Shown one piece after another: positions 18,129 to 27,829 of a stretch of 64,000 nucleotides of DNA. How positions within the stretch are numbered: position 1 is the stretch's first letter; the number at the start of each line of letters is the position of its first letter. A model generated the notes under the pieces. The model worked only from the letters and a program-made list of their open reading frames with translations, was not told the origin of the DNA and did no database searches. Both the position numbers and the translations under genes were made by a program. This DNA is from Paenibacillus kyungheensis. GTDB taxonomy: Bacteria; Bacillota; Bacilli; Paenibacillales; Paenibacillaceae. The stretch spans positions 4,775,001 through 4,839,000 of the forward strand of contig NZ_CP117416.1 of the NCBI RefSeq assembly GCF_028606985.1, read 5' to 3'.

Positions 18129-19193
18129 CTATACTAATGAATCCATAAACTTGCCAGGATCATCACTAAAATCTGACCATGTACCCAAAGCGGTATATGT
18201 TAAATGCTCTTCATCATAGCAACCGATGACTTTTTTAGTCGGATTCCAGACGATACATAGATCTGAATACAAACTGATCTCTGCGGACAATCGTAGATAG
18301 CGCTGTCGCCCTACTTTCATTTCTACTGTATCCAGTAAAGACAACAATTCAATCTGCTGTGTTTGCTGGTCAGAATCTTCCCACTGCAATACCCGCTCGT
18401 CTGTATTTAAAAATTCGATTAATGTTTTAGGAAGTTTGTAACTTTGCAAAGTATATAATTTATTTTGCTCATTATGAAATGCAGCAGGCTCTAGACTTTT
18501 TAACAGTTGTGCTAAGTACTCATTTTTATTGATAACCGCTATAGTGTATGGACGTTCTCCATTTTTTTCGGCTATTGTGACATCTGCTCCACGCTGAATC
18601 AAATACTCTACCATTTCTACATTTTCATTACGGGTAGCTACAGTAAGCGGAGTCGCATGATACGGATAGACCATGTCTGGCTTATTGTAATTGATATCTA
18701 CTCCATGATCTAGTAAGAAATCGATCGTTTGTAGATCATGATTCGTCACTGCTTTACGCAAAACAGACCCTCCATATTTTTGGATATCTAATCCCAATTC
18801 ATAGATCAGCGCTATATTCTTTTTTTTGCCAAAATAAGCGGTATCATAAGCACTGGATTGGACTCGATTCAATCGATTGATCTGCGCACCATGCTCATAT
18901 AAGTATCGAATCAGCGGTTCTTCTCCGTATCGTACAGCTAACAAAAAAGCAGGATTGTCTTTGGCATTCAAATTCACACCATGCTTCACTAACCAATGCA
19001 CTACTTTATCGTGTTCTAACGTTATTGCCATATCTAATGGAGTAATCGTAGTATATTCACTCAAAACAAACGGTTCTTCAATATCCCAACCTTCTATAAA
19101 TGATTGCTCTAAAGCAGCTATATCCTTATTGTATATATGTAAAGCAATCGGTGGCAATTGGGCAAACTTCCCGACATTTGCAATCACGTACAT
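18129..19193 (-). CDS. ankyrin-repeat protein
   Basis: 354 residues. The N-terminal two-thirds contains about six ankyrin repeats, recognisable as TPLDMAITLEHDKVVHWLVKHG, NPAFLLAVRYGEEPLIRYLYEHG and TPLTVATRNENVEMVEYLIQRG. The C-terminal 110 residues (after about 245) are not repeats and I do not recognise them. No signal peptide or membrane helix, so it is probably a cytoplasmic protein-binding module. A strong ribosome site (AGGAGG) precedes the ATG. Ankyrin proteins are often associated with immunity genes in Bacillales, which fits the downstream gene. Confidence 0.85.
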   Translation of the reverse strand: MYVIANVGKFAQLPPIALHIYNKDIAALEQSFIEGWDIEEPFVLSEYTTITPLDMAITLEHDKVVHWLVKHGVNLNAKDNPAFLLAVRYGEEPLIRYLYEHGAQINRLNRVQSSAYDTAYFGKKKNIALIYELGLDIQKYGGSVLRKAVTNHDLQTIDFLLDHGVDINYNKPDMVYPYHATPLTVATRNENVEMVEYLIQRGADVTIAEKNGERPYTIAVINKNEYLAQLLKSLEPAAFHNEQNKLYTLQSYKLPKTLIEFLNTDERVLQWEDSDQQTQQIELLSLLDTVEMKVGRQRYLRLSAEISLYSDLCIVWNPTKKVIGCYDEEHLTYTALGTWSDFSDDPGKFMDSLV

Positions 19194-19275
19194 AAAAACA
19201 CCTCCTGAATAATCATGATTGTATGATTTATTTTCGCTCTATTTGATCTATCCTACACCTTTTCTGGATATCGTC

Positions 19276-19323
19276 AAAAATCCGTCTGTCGTTGACCTAG
19301 TATATAGGTTTGGACAGACGGAT
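19276..19323 (-). terminator. intrinsic terminator of the second nucleoside hydrolase gene
   Basis: ATCCGTCTGTC pairs with GACAGACGGAT; on the minus strand a T-run follows directly. Confidence 0.8.
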
Positions 19324-19400
19324 CATATACTGTTTTTATTTATTTGATCTGAATATAAGTTTCTTTCTATACGGAATAACTACTTTATAGATCGGTTGTA

Positions 19401-20354
19401 TTAATAACGAGCCGGTGCTGATTTTTTCGCAAGTTCTATCATATAATCAAAAAAGGCAGTCGGATTCGTATCATATACAAAATTCACCGGACGACCATCG
19501 GCTTGTTCTACCGTTCTACCTTGTGATGGACCATCTGGAATCACAACACAATTGACTACTTTTTTCTGTACAATATCTGGACGACCAATCGACAATGTGG
19601 TTAATACATCCCAGAAATAATACGTTGAATTGTTCTCCATATGTACAAGCGGTGGACAACAAGCATAACAGTTACCTAAGAAATCGACACCTTCATAACG
19701 ACGGTCTGTTGACCAGCGTTTACGGATATTTAAGTCTAAAGGCACTTTAATGGTACTTTCTAAAGCAACCAGATCGATCACGATCTTACTTTGCCATACC
19801 CGATGTGCCGCTTCAGGATCCCAGAATACATTCCATTCTGCACTTCCATCATGTTCAGGCTCATCGACATTCCCATGTGCAAATCCGCCACCCATCCAGA
19901 CTAATTTTTCAATTTTGTCTTCGATCTCTGGAGCTTCATCAAGCGCACGAGCTAGATCGGTAAGAGGGCCGGTAAATAGCAATGTTGTTTTTCCTTCTGT
20001 TTGTAACAATTGCTGAATCATATGACGGTGAGCTGGTAATTCAGCCAGTGGTGCTTCCATTTTCCCGGATTCATTTAGAATAGGTAACGCATCTACATAA
20101 AATGTATGCATCCGCCATGCCGCTGGAAAAGGATTTTTACCGCGTGAATTGGAACGAGCTACTTCTGGCGCATATGTGCCAAAACGATCAATAATTTTGC
20201 GACTAGCTGCTGCACCAGGTTCCAAATATCCGTCTGCTGGAATAACCGATACCCCTGTTAATTTTACATTTTCCATCTGCAATAACATAAATAGAGATAC
20301 TAGATCATCGACTCCAGCATCATGGTTAAAATAAACCGATTGAACTTGTGACAT
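19401..20354 (-). CDS. nucleoside hydrolase, second paralogue
   Basis: 317 residues of the inosine-uridine nucleoside hydrolase fold. The N-terminal metal motif reads NHDAGVDD rather than DxDxGxDD: the first Asp is Asn, but the Asp residues that bind calcium in characterised members are kept. Other signatures are LLFTGPLTDLARAL, WMGGGFAHGN and EWNVFWDPEAA. It differs clearly from the paralogue at 14787, so the two probably have different base preferences. It is a single-gene unit with its own terminator. Confidence 0.88.
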   Translation of the reverse strand: MSQVQSVYFNHDAGVDDLVSLFMLLQMENVKLTGVSVIPADGYLEPGAAASRKIIDRFGTYAPEVARSNSRGKNPFPAAWRMHTFYVDALPILNESGKMEAPLAELPAHRHMIQQLLQTEGKTTLLFTGPLTDLARALDEAPEIEDKIEKLVWMGGGFAHGNVDEPEHDGSAEWNVFWDPEAAHRVWQSKIVIDLVALESTIKVPLDLNIRKRWSTDRRYEGVDFLGNCYACCPPLVHMENNSTYYFWDVLTTLSIGRPDIVQKKVVNCVVIPDGPSQGRTVEQADGRPVNFVYDTNPTAFFDYMIELAKKSAPARY

Positions 20355-20520
20355 GATTGCTTGTTCCCCCTGTAATGCATCTGTATATCACGATGCTTGA
20401 ATTTCACGTTCTCTCTATTCATATCATAATGCCTTCAAGAATACCAGACAGCCCTTATCCAGATCACCGTCAATTGTTAGGCTGATTATGCTTACTTTTG
20501 ATCATAAGTTCTACTTCGAT

Positions 20521-21423
20521 TTATTGTATATCTGCTACGGGTTCTCCGATCAGAAATGTTAATTTTCCTGATAATACACCTAGCTCTGCGGGTGTCTCCA
20601 AATAAATTTCGCCATCCATATCCGCAGGCATCGGTTGAGCAGTAGTTAATGTGGCTTTTGTAGTGCGAATATAATCAATATTACTGTATTGTGGATTCCA
20701 GACTTCTTCTGTTTTGCGACTTACCAATTCACGTAGTAAAGGTAATCCTGCTTCACGAATAATCAGCACATCTAACAGACCATCTTCAAGCGAGCTTGCT
20801 GGAAAGGGTAACGGATTCGTTCCCAAAAAGCGTCCATTGGCTACATAGATCATAATCGCTTCCCCGTCGCTTTCTCCTTCATCATGAGTCAAATGAAACG
20901 TAAACGGTTCAGCAGTACGTACAGTCTGTAATGTACTAAGAAAATAACTGATTTTACCGAAAGCGCCTTTCAGATCAGGATTGATATTTTGCGACGTTTC
21001 CGCGATCAATCCAATACCATAAAAGTTCGTAAAGTATTGTCCATTCACCGTTCCAATATCAATCGTACGTGTATAGCGTTCATTCAGTACTTCTGCCGCT
21101 TTGGCCATTTGTTGAGGCATCATCAGTGCGCGCGAGAAATCATTACATGTACCACCTGGCAATACACCTATAACCGGCGGATGATCCAGTAATGCTAATC
21201 CGTTAATACATTCATGCACTGTACCATCTCCACCTAGAATATAGACAACATCGTATTGTTCTCCTAATTCTTTGCATAGCTGTTGTGCTTCACCCGGTTG
21301 ATCTGTTCGGCGTACATTCAATTCAGATAATGCTAACGACAAAATACTCAAAGCCGTTCCTAGTAATTCTGGAGTTAGCGAACCTGCATGTCCGTTATAA
21401 ATAAGTAGCCCTTTGTTATACAT
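20521..21423 (-). CDS. YegS/BmrU-family diacylglycerol/lipid kinase
   Basis: 300 residues. The diacylglycerol kinase catalytic domain has the GGDGT motif at residues 64-68 and LPGGTCNDFSR shortly after, followed by the beta-sandwich domain typical of YegS, BmrU and DgkB. Such enzymes phosphorylate lipids with ATP at the inner membrane face. Whether the substrate is diacylglycerol cannot be decided from the sequence. GGGGGT precedes the start codon. Transcribed alone. Confidence 0.88.
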   Translation of the reverse strand: MYNKGLLIYNGHAGSLTPELLGTALSILSLALSELNVRRTDQPGEAQQLCKELGEQYDVVYILGGDGTVHECINGLALLDHPPVIGVLPGGTCNDFSRALMMPQQMAKAAEVLNERYTRTIDIGTVNGQYFTNFYGIGLIAETSQNINPDLKGAFGKISYFLSTLQTVRTAEPFTFHLTHDEGESDGEAIMIYVANGRFLGTNPLPFPASSLEDGLLDVLIIREAGLPLLRELVSRKTEEVWNPQYSNIDYIRTTKATLTTAQPMPADMDGEIYLETPAELGVLSGKLTFLIGEPVADIQ

Positions 21424-21782
21424 AAAAGTACCCCCATGATTGGAGCATAAGATACTTATTCATACCCTTGTTTGACTACCTTTTAAACGATTAACAGACA
21501 AATACGTACATTTCTCTTGCTTGGCTACGATAACATACGAAAAGCTTGAGAATTCTGCCTTTTTTGAAGTTTATTGATTAAATTTTACGTTTTATTAGGA
21601 TTGAAAAGAAATGTATGATATTATTTATATAGGTAACTTATCTTTTTTAGTACAATTGTGCTCTTTAGATATTGTTGAATAGTTCGATCGGTTCGCTTGT
21701 TTATGAAATAATATTCATAACGTGTAGCGCTTATGGAATTACTCAATAATCTTACCTAATAATTTGAGAAAGAGGATTGTGT

Positions 21783-22649
21783 ATGCCGAGAAAACACCGC
21801 AAATTAACTCCCGTCCAATTGCTCGCCAAATTCATTTTCATTACAACTGGTGCTGTAATGATGGCAGTAGCCCTCGAAATTTTCCTTATTCCGAACACCG
21901 TGATTGACGGAGGAATAACAGGGATTTCAATTATTTTGTCTGAAGTGACTCCTGTTCCATTAGGTCTCTTTATCTTTATTATTAACGTTCCCTTTCTGAT
22001 TATCGGTTATAAACAGATCGGTAAAACGTTTGCCTTTTCTACTTTATACGGAATTACAGTCATGTCGTTGATGACTGCATATTTACATCATATACCTGCA
22101 CTGACAGATGATAAGATTCTAGCCAGTATGTTTGGTGGAGTTATTCTTGGATTCGGAATCGGTCTGGTTATCCGCTTTGGGGGATCGCTGGATGGTACAG
22201 AGATTGTAGCAATTTTGCTTTCCAAACGTTTCCATATGCCTGTAGGACAAATCGTTATGATTATTAACGTATTTATCTTTGCCGTTGCTGGTTTTGTATT
22301 CGGTTGGGATTCAGCAATGTTCTCGATCTTTACGTATTATATCGCAGCCAAAGTGATGGATATTGTTGTCGAAGGTTTGGAAGAATCCAAATCGGTTACG
22401 ATCATTTCTTCAGAGTACGAAGAAATCTCGCAAGCGATTGTGGACCGTCTGGGAAGAAGTACAACTTTCATGTACGCTAAAGGCGGCTATTCCAAAGAAG
22501 ATACACAAATGATCTATTGCGTTGTAACTCGTCTCGAACTTGCCAAGTTACGTACGATTGTACAAGATATCGACCCTTCTGCTTTCCTTGCCATTGAGCA
22601 TGTGTCAGAAGTTATCGGTGGTAACTTTGAGAAGAAAAATATTCACTAA
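21783..22649 (+). CDS. YitT family membrane protein (DUF2179)
   Basis: 288 residues: five to six membrane helices (about residues 15-200, YitT_membrane) and a C-terminal cytoplasmic DUF2179 domain (about 210-285, VTIISSEYEEISQAIVDRLGR). The family is widespread in Bacillales (YitT, YpjC, YqfU) and its substrate is unknown. The ATG at 21783 is preferred over the TTG at 21777 because AGAGGA lies upstream at a good distance. Monocistronic, with a strong terminator. Confidence 0.92.
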   Translation: MPRKHRKLTPVQLLAKFIFITTGAVMMAVALEIFLIPNTVIDGGITGISIILSEVTPVPLGLFIFIINVPFLIIGYKQIGKTFAFSTLYGITVMSLMTAYLHHIPALTDDKILASMFGGVILGFGIGLVIRFGGSLDGTEIVAILLSKRFHMPVGQIVMIINVFIFAVAGFVFGWDSAMFSIFTYYIAAKVMDIVVEGLEESKSVTIISSEYEEISQAIVDRLGRSTTFMYAKGGYSKEDTQMIYCVVTRLELAKLRTIVQDIDPSAFLAIEHVSEVIGGNFEKKNIH

Positions 22650-22660
22650 TTGATGATATC

Positions 22661-22697
22661 AAAAGCCTCTCTGCACTACGACAGAGAGGCTTTTTTT
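22661..22697 (+). terminator. intrinsic terminator of the YitT gene
   Basis: AAAAGCCTCTCTG pairs with CAGAGAGGCTTTT, followed by more T. Confidence 0.9.
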
Positions 22698-22733
22698 GTT
22701 ATTTCTAACTTATCTACTATTGTATCCCAACTT

Positions 22734-22782
22734 AAAAAGAACGATCTATATCCCTACAAATAGGAATGCAGATCGTTCTTTT
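22734..22782 (-). terminator. terminator of the ABC exporter/small-peptide transcript
   Basis: AAAAGAACGATCT pairs with AGATCGTTCTTTT. It is placed directly after the small gene ending at 22786 on the minus strand. Confidence 0.8.
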
Positions 22783-22785
22783 ATG

Positions 22786-22908
22786 TTAATTATTTCTTTG
22801 TTGTTCTAATTGCTGAACTTTATCTTCTAATATACGGATTCGCTTGTGATGACGATAAGCAATCGGAGTAACTGCTACAATACAGATCAAAATTACGCCT
22901 AAGATCAT
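22786..22908 (-). CDS. 40-residue membrane peptide with coiled-coil tail
   Basis: An overlooked small gene. From the ATG at 22908 it encodes one hydrophobic helix (MILGVILICIVAVTPIAY) followed by a basic, heptad-like tail (HKRIRILEDKVQQLEQQ) and a stop. The topology recalls PspB-type small membrane proteins, but I claim no homology. GGAGG lies eight bases before the start. It is 25 bases downstream of the ABC exporter gene and immediately before a terminator, so it is probably the last gene of that operon. Its use of ordinary codons and a clean ribosome site argue that it is real. Confidence 0.7.
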   Translation of the reverse strand: MILGVILICIVAVTPIAYRHHKRIRILEDKVQQLEQQRNN

Positions 22909-22933
22909 AACAATATCCTCCATACCATTAAAA

Positions 22934-24790
22934 TTAATTCGCTATTTTCACCTGTCCGGTAAATTGGCTATTATACAAGTCTGCATAGAACCCTTCTTGT
23001 GCTAACAATTCAATATGCGTTCCGGTCTCAATCACTTTACCATGATTCATCACTAGAATCAGATCGGCTTCACGAATCGTAGACAGACGGTGGGCAATTA
23101 CAAAGTTCGTACGCCCTTCCATCAATGTATTCATCGCTTGTTGAATCAATACTTCTGTCCGCGTATCCACACTACTGGTCGCCTCATCTAGAATCAGAAT
23201 CGCAGGATCAGCCAGAATAGCACGCGCGATCGTCAGCAATTGCTTTTGACCTTGTGAAATATTAGATGCTTCTTCATTCAGCACTGTATCATACCCATCC
23301 GGCAAAGTACGGATAAAGTGATCAGCACGCGCGGCTTCAGAAGCTCGTACAATCTCTTCTTCTGTGGCATCTTCACGTCCATACGCAATATTATCCCGAA
23401 TACTTCCACCAAACAGCCAGGTGTCCTGTAATACCATTCCAAATAGACTGTGTAGTTCAGCACGCGATAATTCGCGGATATTTTGACCATCTATCGTAAT
23501 CTGACCGTTATTCAATTCATAGAAGCGCATTAACAGATTGATCAATGTTGTTTTCCCTGCTCCTGTCGGCCCTACAATCGCAACCGTCTGTCCGGCACGC
23601 ACATGAATATTCATATCGTCTATAAGCAGTTCATCTTTTTTATAACCAAAAGCGACATGCTCAAATGTTACATCACCACGTACAGGACGAGCAATCGTAG
23701 TTATCGCTTGATCTTCTTCTTCCTGCTCATCCATAATTTCAAATACGCGCTCTGCTGAAGCAATAGTCGATTGAATAATATTAGAAATGTTCGCAAGCTG
23801 GGTGATCGGTTGCGAGAATTGACGCGCATACTGGATAAATGCTTGTACTCCACCGATACCGACTGTACCGCGGGTCACCATAATACCACCCACTACACAG
23901 ATAAGCACATAACCGATATTACTGATAAACGACATCAACGGCATAATCGTACCGGAAATATATTGCGCTTTCCAACCCGATTCATACAGTTTTTCATTAA
24001 GCTCATCGAATTGGGCTAAAGACTGCTTTTCCCGTCCAAAAGCTTTGACAACACGATGTCCGGTATACATTTCTTCGACATGTCCATTCAGATCACCAAG
24101 TGATGCTTGTTGTCCAGCAAAATGTTTTTGCGAACGCTTCGCCACTACAATTGTAACGAGTAGACTCAGTGGAATCGTCAAAATAGTAATCAATGTTAGC
24201 AATGGACTGATAGTAAGCATCATTACAATAACACCGACCAGTGTTACGATCGAAGTAATCAACTGGGTTAGACTTTGTTGTAACGTATTACTGATATTAT
24301 CTACATCATTCGTTACCCGGCTTAGCACTTCACCATGAGACTGTTGATCATAGTAACGAAGCGGTAGACGGGATAATTTGCTTTTAACATCTTTACGCAT
24401 CTCATAGACTGTATTCTGCGCTACACCTGACATAAAGTATTGCTGAAAATAAGCAAATAACGAACTGAACAAATACAATCCAGCCAAAATCATCAATAAA
24501 TCTATAATATATCTGAAATTAATAGCAGTTCCGCCGGTGACGCTGTTAAATAATTCATCTGTCGCCATTCCCATAATACGCGGAGCCACAATACTGAATA
24601 ACGTACTGAGTACCGCAGCAATTAGCACAACAAGTAATTGCATCCGATAAGGGCGAAGATATGATAATAATCTTCTTAATGTACCTTTAAAATCTTTAGG
24701 CTTTTCACCTGGCAAAGACATCCGTGGTGGGCCACCCATCTGTCCGGCTTGTGGTCGTTGTGGAGGTTTTGGTTTTTGCTCTTCACTCAT
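22934..24790 (-). CDS. heterodimeric ABC exporter, subunit B (MDR-type)
   Basis: 618 residues: a Pro/Gln/Gly-rich N-terminal tail, six membrane helices (about 45-330), then an ATPase domain with Walker A GPTGAGKTT, a degenerate signature SQGQ in place of SGGQ, and DEATSSVDTRTE. Half-transporters with this layout pair with an adjacent partner, here the gene that overlaps by 4 bases upstream. B. subtilis YfiC and related drug exporters are similar. With a MarR gene at the head of the operon, a substrate-induced multidrug efflux role is likely. Confidence 0.92.
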   Translation of the reverse strand: MSEEQKPKPPQRPQAGQMGGPPRMSLPGEKPKDFKGTLRRLLSYLRPYRMQLLVVLIAAVLSTLFSIVAPRIMGMATDELFNSVTGGTAINFRYIIDLLMILAGLYLFSSLFAYFQQYFMSGVAQNTVYEMRKDVKSKLSRLPLRYYDQQSHGEVLSRVTNDVDNISNTLQQSLTQLITSIVTLVGVIVMMLTISPLLTLITILTIPLSLLVTIVVAKRSQKHFAGQQASLGDLNGHVEEMYTGHRVVKAFGREKQSLAQFDELNEKLYESGWKAQYISGTIMPLMSFISNIGYVLICVVGGIMVTRGTVGIGGVQAFIQYARQFSQPITQLANISNIIQSTIASAERVFEIMDEQEEEDQAITTIARPVRGDVTFEHVAFGYKKDELLIDDMNIHVRAGQTVAIVGPTGAGKTTLINLLMRFYELNNGQITIDGQNIRELSRAELHSLFGMVLQDTWLFGGSIRDNIAYGREDATEEEIVRASEAARADHFIRTLPDGYDTVLNEEASNISQGQKQLLTIARAILADPAILILDEATSSVDTRTEVLIQQAMNTLMEGRTNFVIAHRLSTIREADLILVMNHGKVIETGTHIELLAQEGFYADLYNSQFTGQVKIAN

Positions 24791-26520
24791 GCGATCTCCT
24801 CCTCCGACAGTTGCGAAGACACAATCTCACGATAAACTTCGCTACTTTCTAACAATTCACGATGTGTGCCTCTACCGACAATTTTGCCATCTTCCAGCAC
24901 AAGAATTTGATCTGCATCCATTACTGTACTGACACGCTGAGCGATCATCAATACCGCTGCATCGGTTGTTTCGGCTTTGAGCGCTGCGCGTAATTTAGAA
25001 TCCGTTTTGAAATCAAGTGCTGAGAAACTATCATCAAAAATATACAATTCAGGCTTACGTACCAATGCACGAGCGATTGACAACCGTTGCTTCTGTCCAC
25101 CCGATACATTCGATCCACCCTGTGCAATCACAGAATCATATCCATTTTTCATTTCGCTAATAAAATCAGATGCTTGCGCAATCGTAGCCGCATGCTTCAT
25201 TTCTTCATCGGTCGCCTGTTCATATCCATAACGAATATTTTCAGCTATTGTTCCTGTAAAAAGTAATGCTTTTTGTGGCACATAGCCGATTTTCGCACGC
25301 AGTGATGCTTGATCACGCTCCCGAATATCGATCCCATCGACTAGAATCTGTCCACTTTCTACATCGTAAAAGCGCGGAATTAGATTCACCAGTGTTGATT
25401 TGCCTGAGCCGGTTCCACCGATAATCGCTGTGACTTCACCGCTTTTGGCTTGAAATGAAATCTGTTCTAGCGCAGGCTGTTCTGCTCCTGGATAACGGAA
25501 AGTCACATTATCAAAAATCACACTTCCCCGTCGTTCCTGAATAGTAGAACTTACAGGATGCTCAGGATCTTCAATCTCTGGTTTCATTTGCAATACTTCA
25601 TTAATACGTGTTGCAGAAGCAGAAGCTCTCGGCACCATAACGAAGATTACAGATAACATTAAGAATGAAAATAAAATCTGAGTCGCATACTGAATAAATG
25701 CCATCAGATCACCGACTTGCATATCTCCATAACTAATCCGTACACTACCGAATCCAATAATCGCAATAATCGAGAAATTCAAAACAAGCATCATTACAGG
25801 CATCATCAATGCCATTAATTTATTAACCGAAATAGCAGTATCCGCTAGATCACGACTAGCTCCATCGAACCGTTTGCTTTCATACGTATCCCGATTAAAT
25901 GCACGAATAACACGCAATCCGGTTAAATTTTCACGCATAACCATATTTAAGCGATCCAATTTACTTTGTAATGCTTTGAACAGTGGCATCCCTTTGCGAG
26001 CAATACTGAAAATAGCTAGCCCTAACAACGGAATCACAATAACGAAAATAAGCGATAACTCTGCATCTTTGGAGATTGCCATAATCAGACCGCCAAGCAT
26101 CATAAGCGGTGCCATGACCATCATCCGTAACATCATCGTTAGCACTTGTTGAAGTTGTGTAATATCATTGGTCGTACGGGTAATTAACGAAGCTGTACCG
26201 ATACGATCAAATTCTTGTAACGAAAAATTTTCGACATGCGAAAACACACGACTGCGTAGATCGCGACCAAATCCGATCGAAATTTTGGCTGAAAAGTAAC
26301 TAGCCGCGATGGAACATAACATTCCACCTGCGGCAAAGAGTAACATATATAAGCCAATCCGCAAAATATAAGCTGTGTTCCCTGCCGCAATACCAGTATC
26401 TACAATATCAGCCATCAATGTAGGCAGGAACAATTCTGACATCGTTTGCAAAAATACCAACAGCAGAACCAGACCGATTCCACCGTAATACGGTCGAAGC
26501 TGTCCTAGCAGTTTGGTCAT
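24787..26520 (-). CDS. heterodimeric ABC exporter, subunit A (MDR-type)
   Basis: 577 residues: six membrane helices (about 15-310) then an ATPase domain with Walker A GGTGSGKST and the canonical signature VSGGQKQRLSIARAL. The residue after the Walker B motif is Asp (FDDSFSALD) rather than the catalytic Glu. This is the usual asymmetry of heterodimeric exporters such as LmrCD or BmrCD, where one of the two ATP sites is degenerate. It overlaps the downstream partner gene by 4 bases and abuts the MarR gene upstream (shared base 26520). Confidence 0.92.
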   Translation of the reverse strand: MTKLLGQLRPYYGGIGLVLLLVFLQTMSELFLPTLMADIVDTGIAAGNTAYILRIGLYMLLFAAGGMLCSIAASYFSAKISIGFGRDLRSRVFSHVENFSLQEFDRIGTASLITRTTNDITQLQQVLTMMLRMMVMAPLMMLGGLIMAISKDAELSLIFVIVIPLLGLAIFSIARKGMPLFKALQSKLDRLNMVMRENLTGLRVIRAFNRDTYESKRFDGASRDLADTAISVNKLMALMMPVMMLVLNFSIIAIIGFGSVRISYGDMQVGDLMAFIQYATQILFSFLMLSVIFVMVPRASASATRINEVLQMKPEIEDPEHPVSSTIQERRGSVIFDNVTFRYPGAEQPALEQISFQAKSGEVTAIIGGTGSGKSTLVNLIPRFYDVESGQILVDGIDIRERDQASLRAKIGYVPQKALLFTGTIAENIRYGYEQATDEEMKHAATIAQASDFISEMKNGYDSVIAQGGSNVSGGQKQRLSIARALVRKPELYIFDDSFSALDFKTDSKLRAALKAETTDAAVLMIAQRVSTVMDADQILVLEDGKIVGRGTHRELLESSEVYREIVSSQLSEEEIA

Positions 26521-27023
26521 TACTCTGCATCCCCTTTATGTTCTGGTTCCGCAGGTTCAAATACTCGTTCTTGGAAATAAGAAAAGACGCGACCTAATAA
26601 TTCAGTCAATTTGCGACTATCTTCTTCTCCTAGATAATCGACCAATCCTTCAAATGACGTTTTGAAAACAGCAAGGGACTGCTCCATAATCGCTGCACCT
26701 TTATCCGTCAATGTCACACGTACAGCACGACGATCGCTTTGATCCATATTGCGCTCGACCAATCCATCGTTTTCCATTCCTTTGATCAATTGAGTAACCG
26801 TTGGAGAAGTTACTCGAAGTAGACGACTCAGTTCAGAAACTTGCATCCCGCAACTAATCGAGTCTGCTTTGTTACCTATACAGATCAAAGCCATAATTTC
26901 ACTTGGTTTATATCCCGCTACTGGCTTTTGACGCCAATCTGCTTTACGAAAAAGACGAAATGCACGTAATAACTCTTCACCCATCGGTGATATTCCTTCA
27001 AACTTCAAATCTTCTTCCACCAT
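26520..27023 (-). CDS. MarR family regulator of the ABC exporter operon
   Basis: 167 residues. The winged helix-turn-helix is in the middle (MQVSELSRLLRVTSPTVTQLIKGMENDGLVER, then DRRAVRVTLTDKG). It is the first gene of the exporter operon and almost certainly controls it. Candidate operator half-sites ATTAG/CTAAT lie just upstream at 27062-27082. GAGGTGAATAA precedes the ATG. Confidence 0.9.
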   Translation of the reverse strand: MVEEDLKFEGISPMGEELLRAFRLFRKADWRQKPVAGYKPSEIMALICIGNKADSISCGMQVSELSRLLRVTSPTVTQLIKGMENDGLVERNMDQSDRRAVRVTLTDKGAAIMEQSLAVFKTSFEGLVDYLGEEDSRKLTELLGRVFSYFQERVFEPAEPEHKGDAE

Positions 27024-27061
27024 TTATTCACCTCAACGTAAAATCCTATTATTTAGCCATA

Positions 27062-27082
27062 CTAATTATTAGGTTAACTAAT
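27062..27082. promoter_or_regulatory. candidate MarR operator upstream of the exporter operon
   Basis: Three ATTAG half-sites in alternating orientation (CTAAT-T-ATTAG-GTTAA-CTAAT), about 40 bases before the MarR start. Confidence 0.45.
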
Positions 27083-27219
27083 TTTAAATCTGTATGCACA
27101 CCTTGTCAATGTTTATAACCCCATATACTTTTAATTATATACACTTTTCGTAATAATCCTACATTTAATTCTTTATTTTAAGGTAATCTATCCTATTTAT
27201 ATTTATATGGTAAATAATG

Positions 27220-27738
27220 TTATATTTCTAATTGACTGCTGACTTCAAAGCCTGCTCGTAATTTGGAGATCAATTCCTGCATTTTCACAAAATCTTCTTC
27301 CTCGAACTTGGAAGTCAGCGCAATCATAAGCCCTACATATCCTTCTACATTTTGCTCCACAAATCGCATTCCTTTTTCAGTCAGTTGTACCGAAGTACGG
27401 CGGCGATCTTTGGCATCATGGATACGTTTGACCCAACCTTCGGATTCTAGTCCATCAACCAGTCCTGTAATCGTTCCACGAGTCACCTGTGCTCGATCTG
27501 CTAATTCCGAAGGCAACAGACTATGATTCGTATCCGCATACAAGATGCATAACATCATAATTTTGCCCCGCGATAATCCCATTCCTGCAAAACGTGCATC
27601 CATACTTTTAAAAATTTCTTCAGCTGTACGAATAAATTGAATCGTTGTTTTCACCGATTGAGCAGCTGGTGTATGTTCAGGTATTCCTGTTAATTTCATA
27701 AAAGTCTGACTTAATACCTCTGAAATCTCCAACTTCAC
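27220..27738 (-). CDS. MarR family regulator, divergent from the SLH protein gene
   Basis: About 172 residues with a central winged helix-turn-helix (LLPSELADRAQVTRGTITGLVDGLESEGWVKR, then DRRRTSVQLTEKG). The GTG at 27738 is chosen because AAGGAG lies eight bases upstream. It is not in an operon; the divergent intergenic region contains a 20-bp palindrome at 27830-27849, a plausible binding site that would link this regulator to the S-layer-type gene. Confidence 0.88.
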   Translation of the reverse strand: MKLEISEVLSQTFMKLTGIPEHTPAAQSVKTTIQFIRTAEEIFKSMDARFAGMGLSRGKIMMLCILYADTNHSLLPSELADRAQVTRGTITGLVDGLESEGWVKRIHDAKDRRRTSVQLTEKGMRFVEQNVEGYVGLMIALTSKFEEEDFVKMQELISKLRAGFEVSSQLEI

Positions 27739-27829
27739 ACCTATCACTCCTTATTCTTAACAATTTTTTAATCTTTTTTGCATAAAAATGTAAAGTTAAA
27801 TCATTTGATTACGATAAACAGTAGTATAG

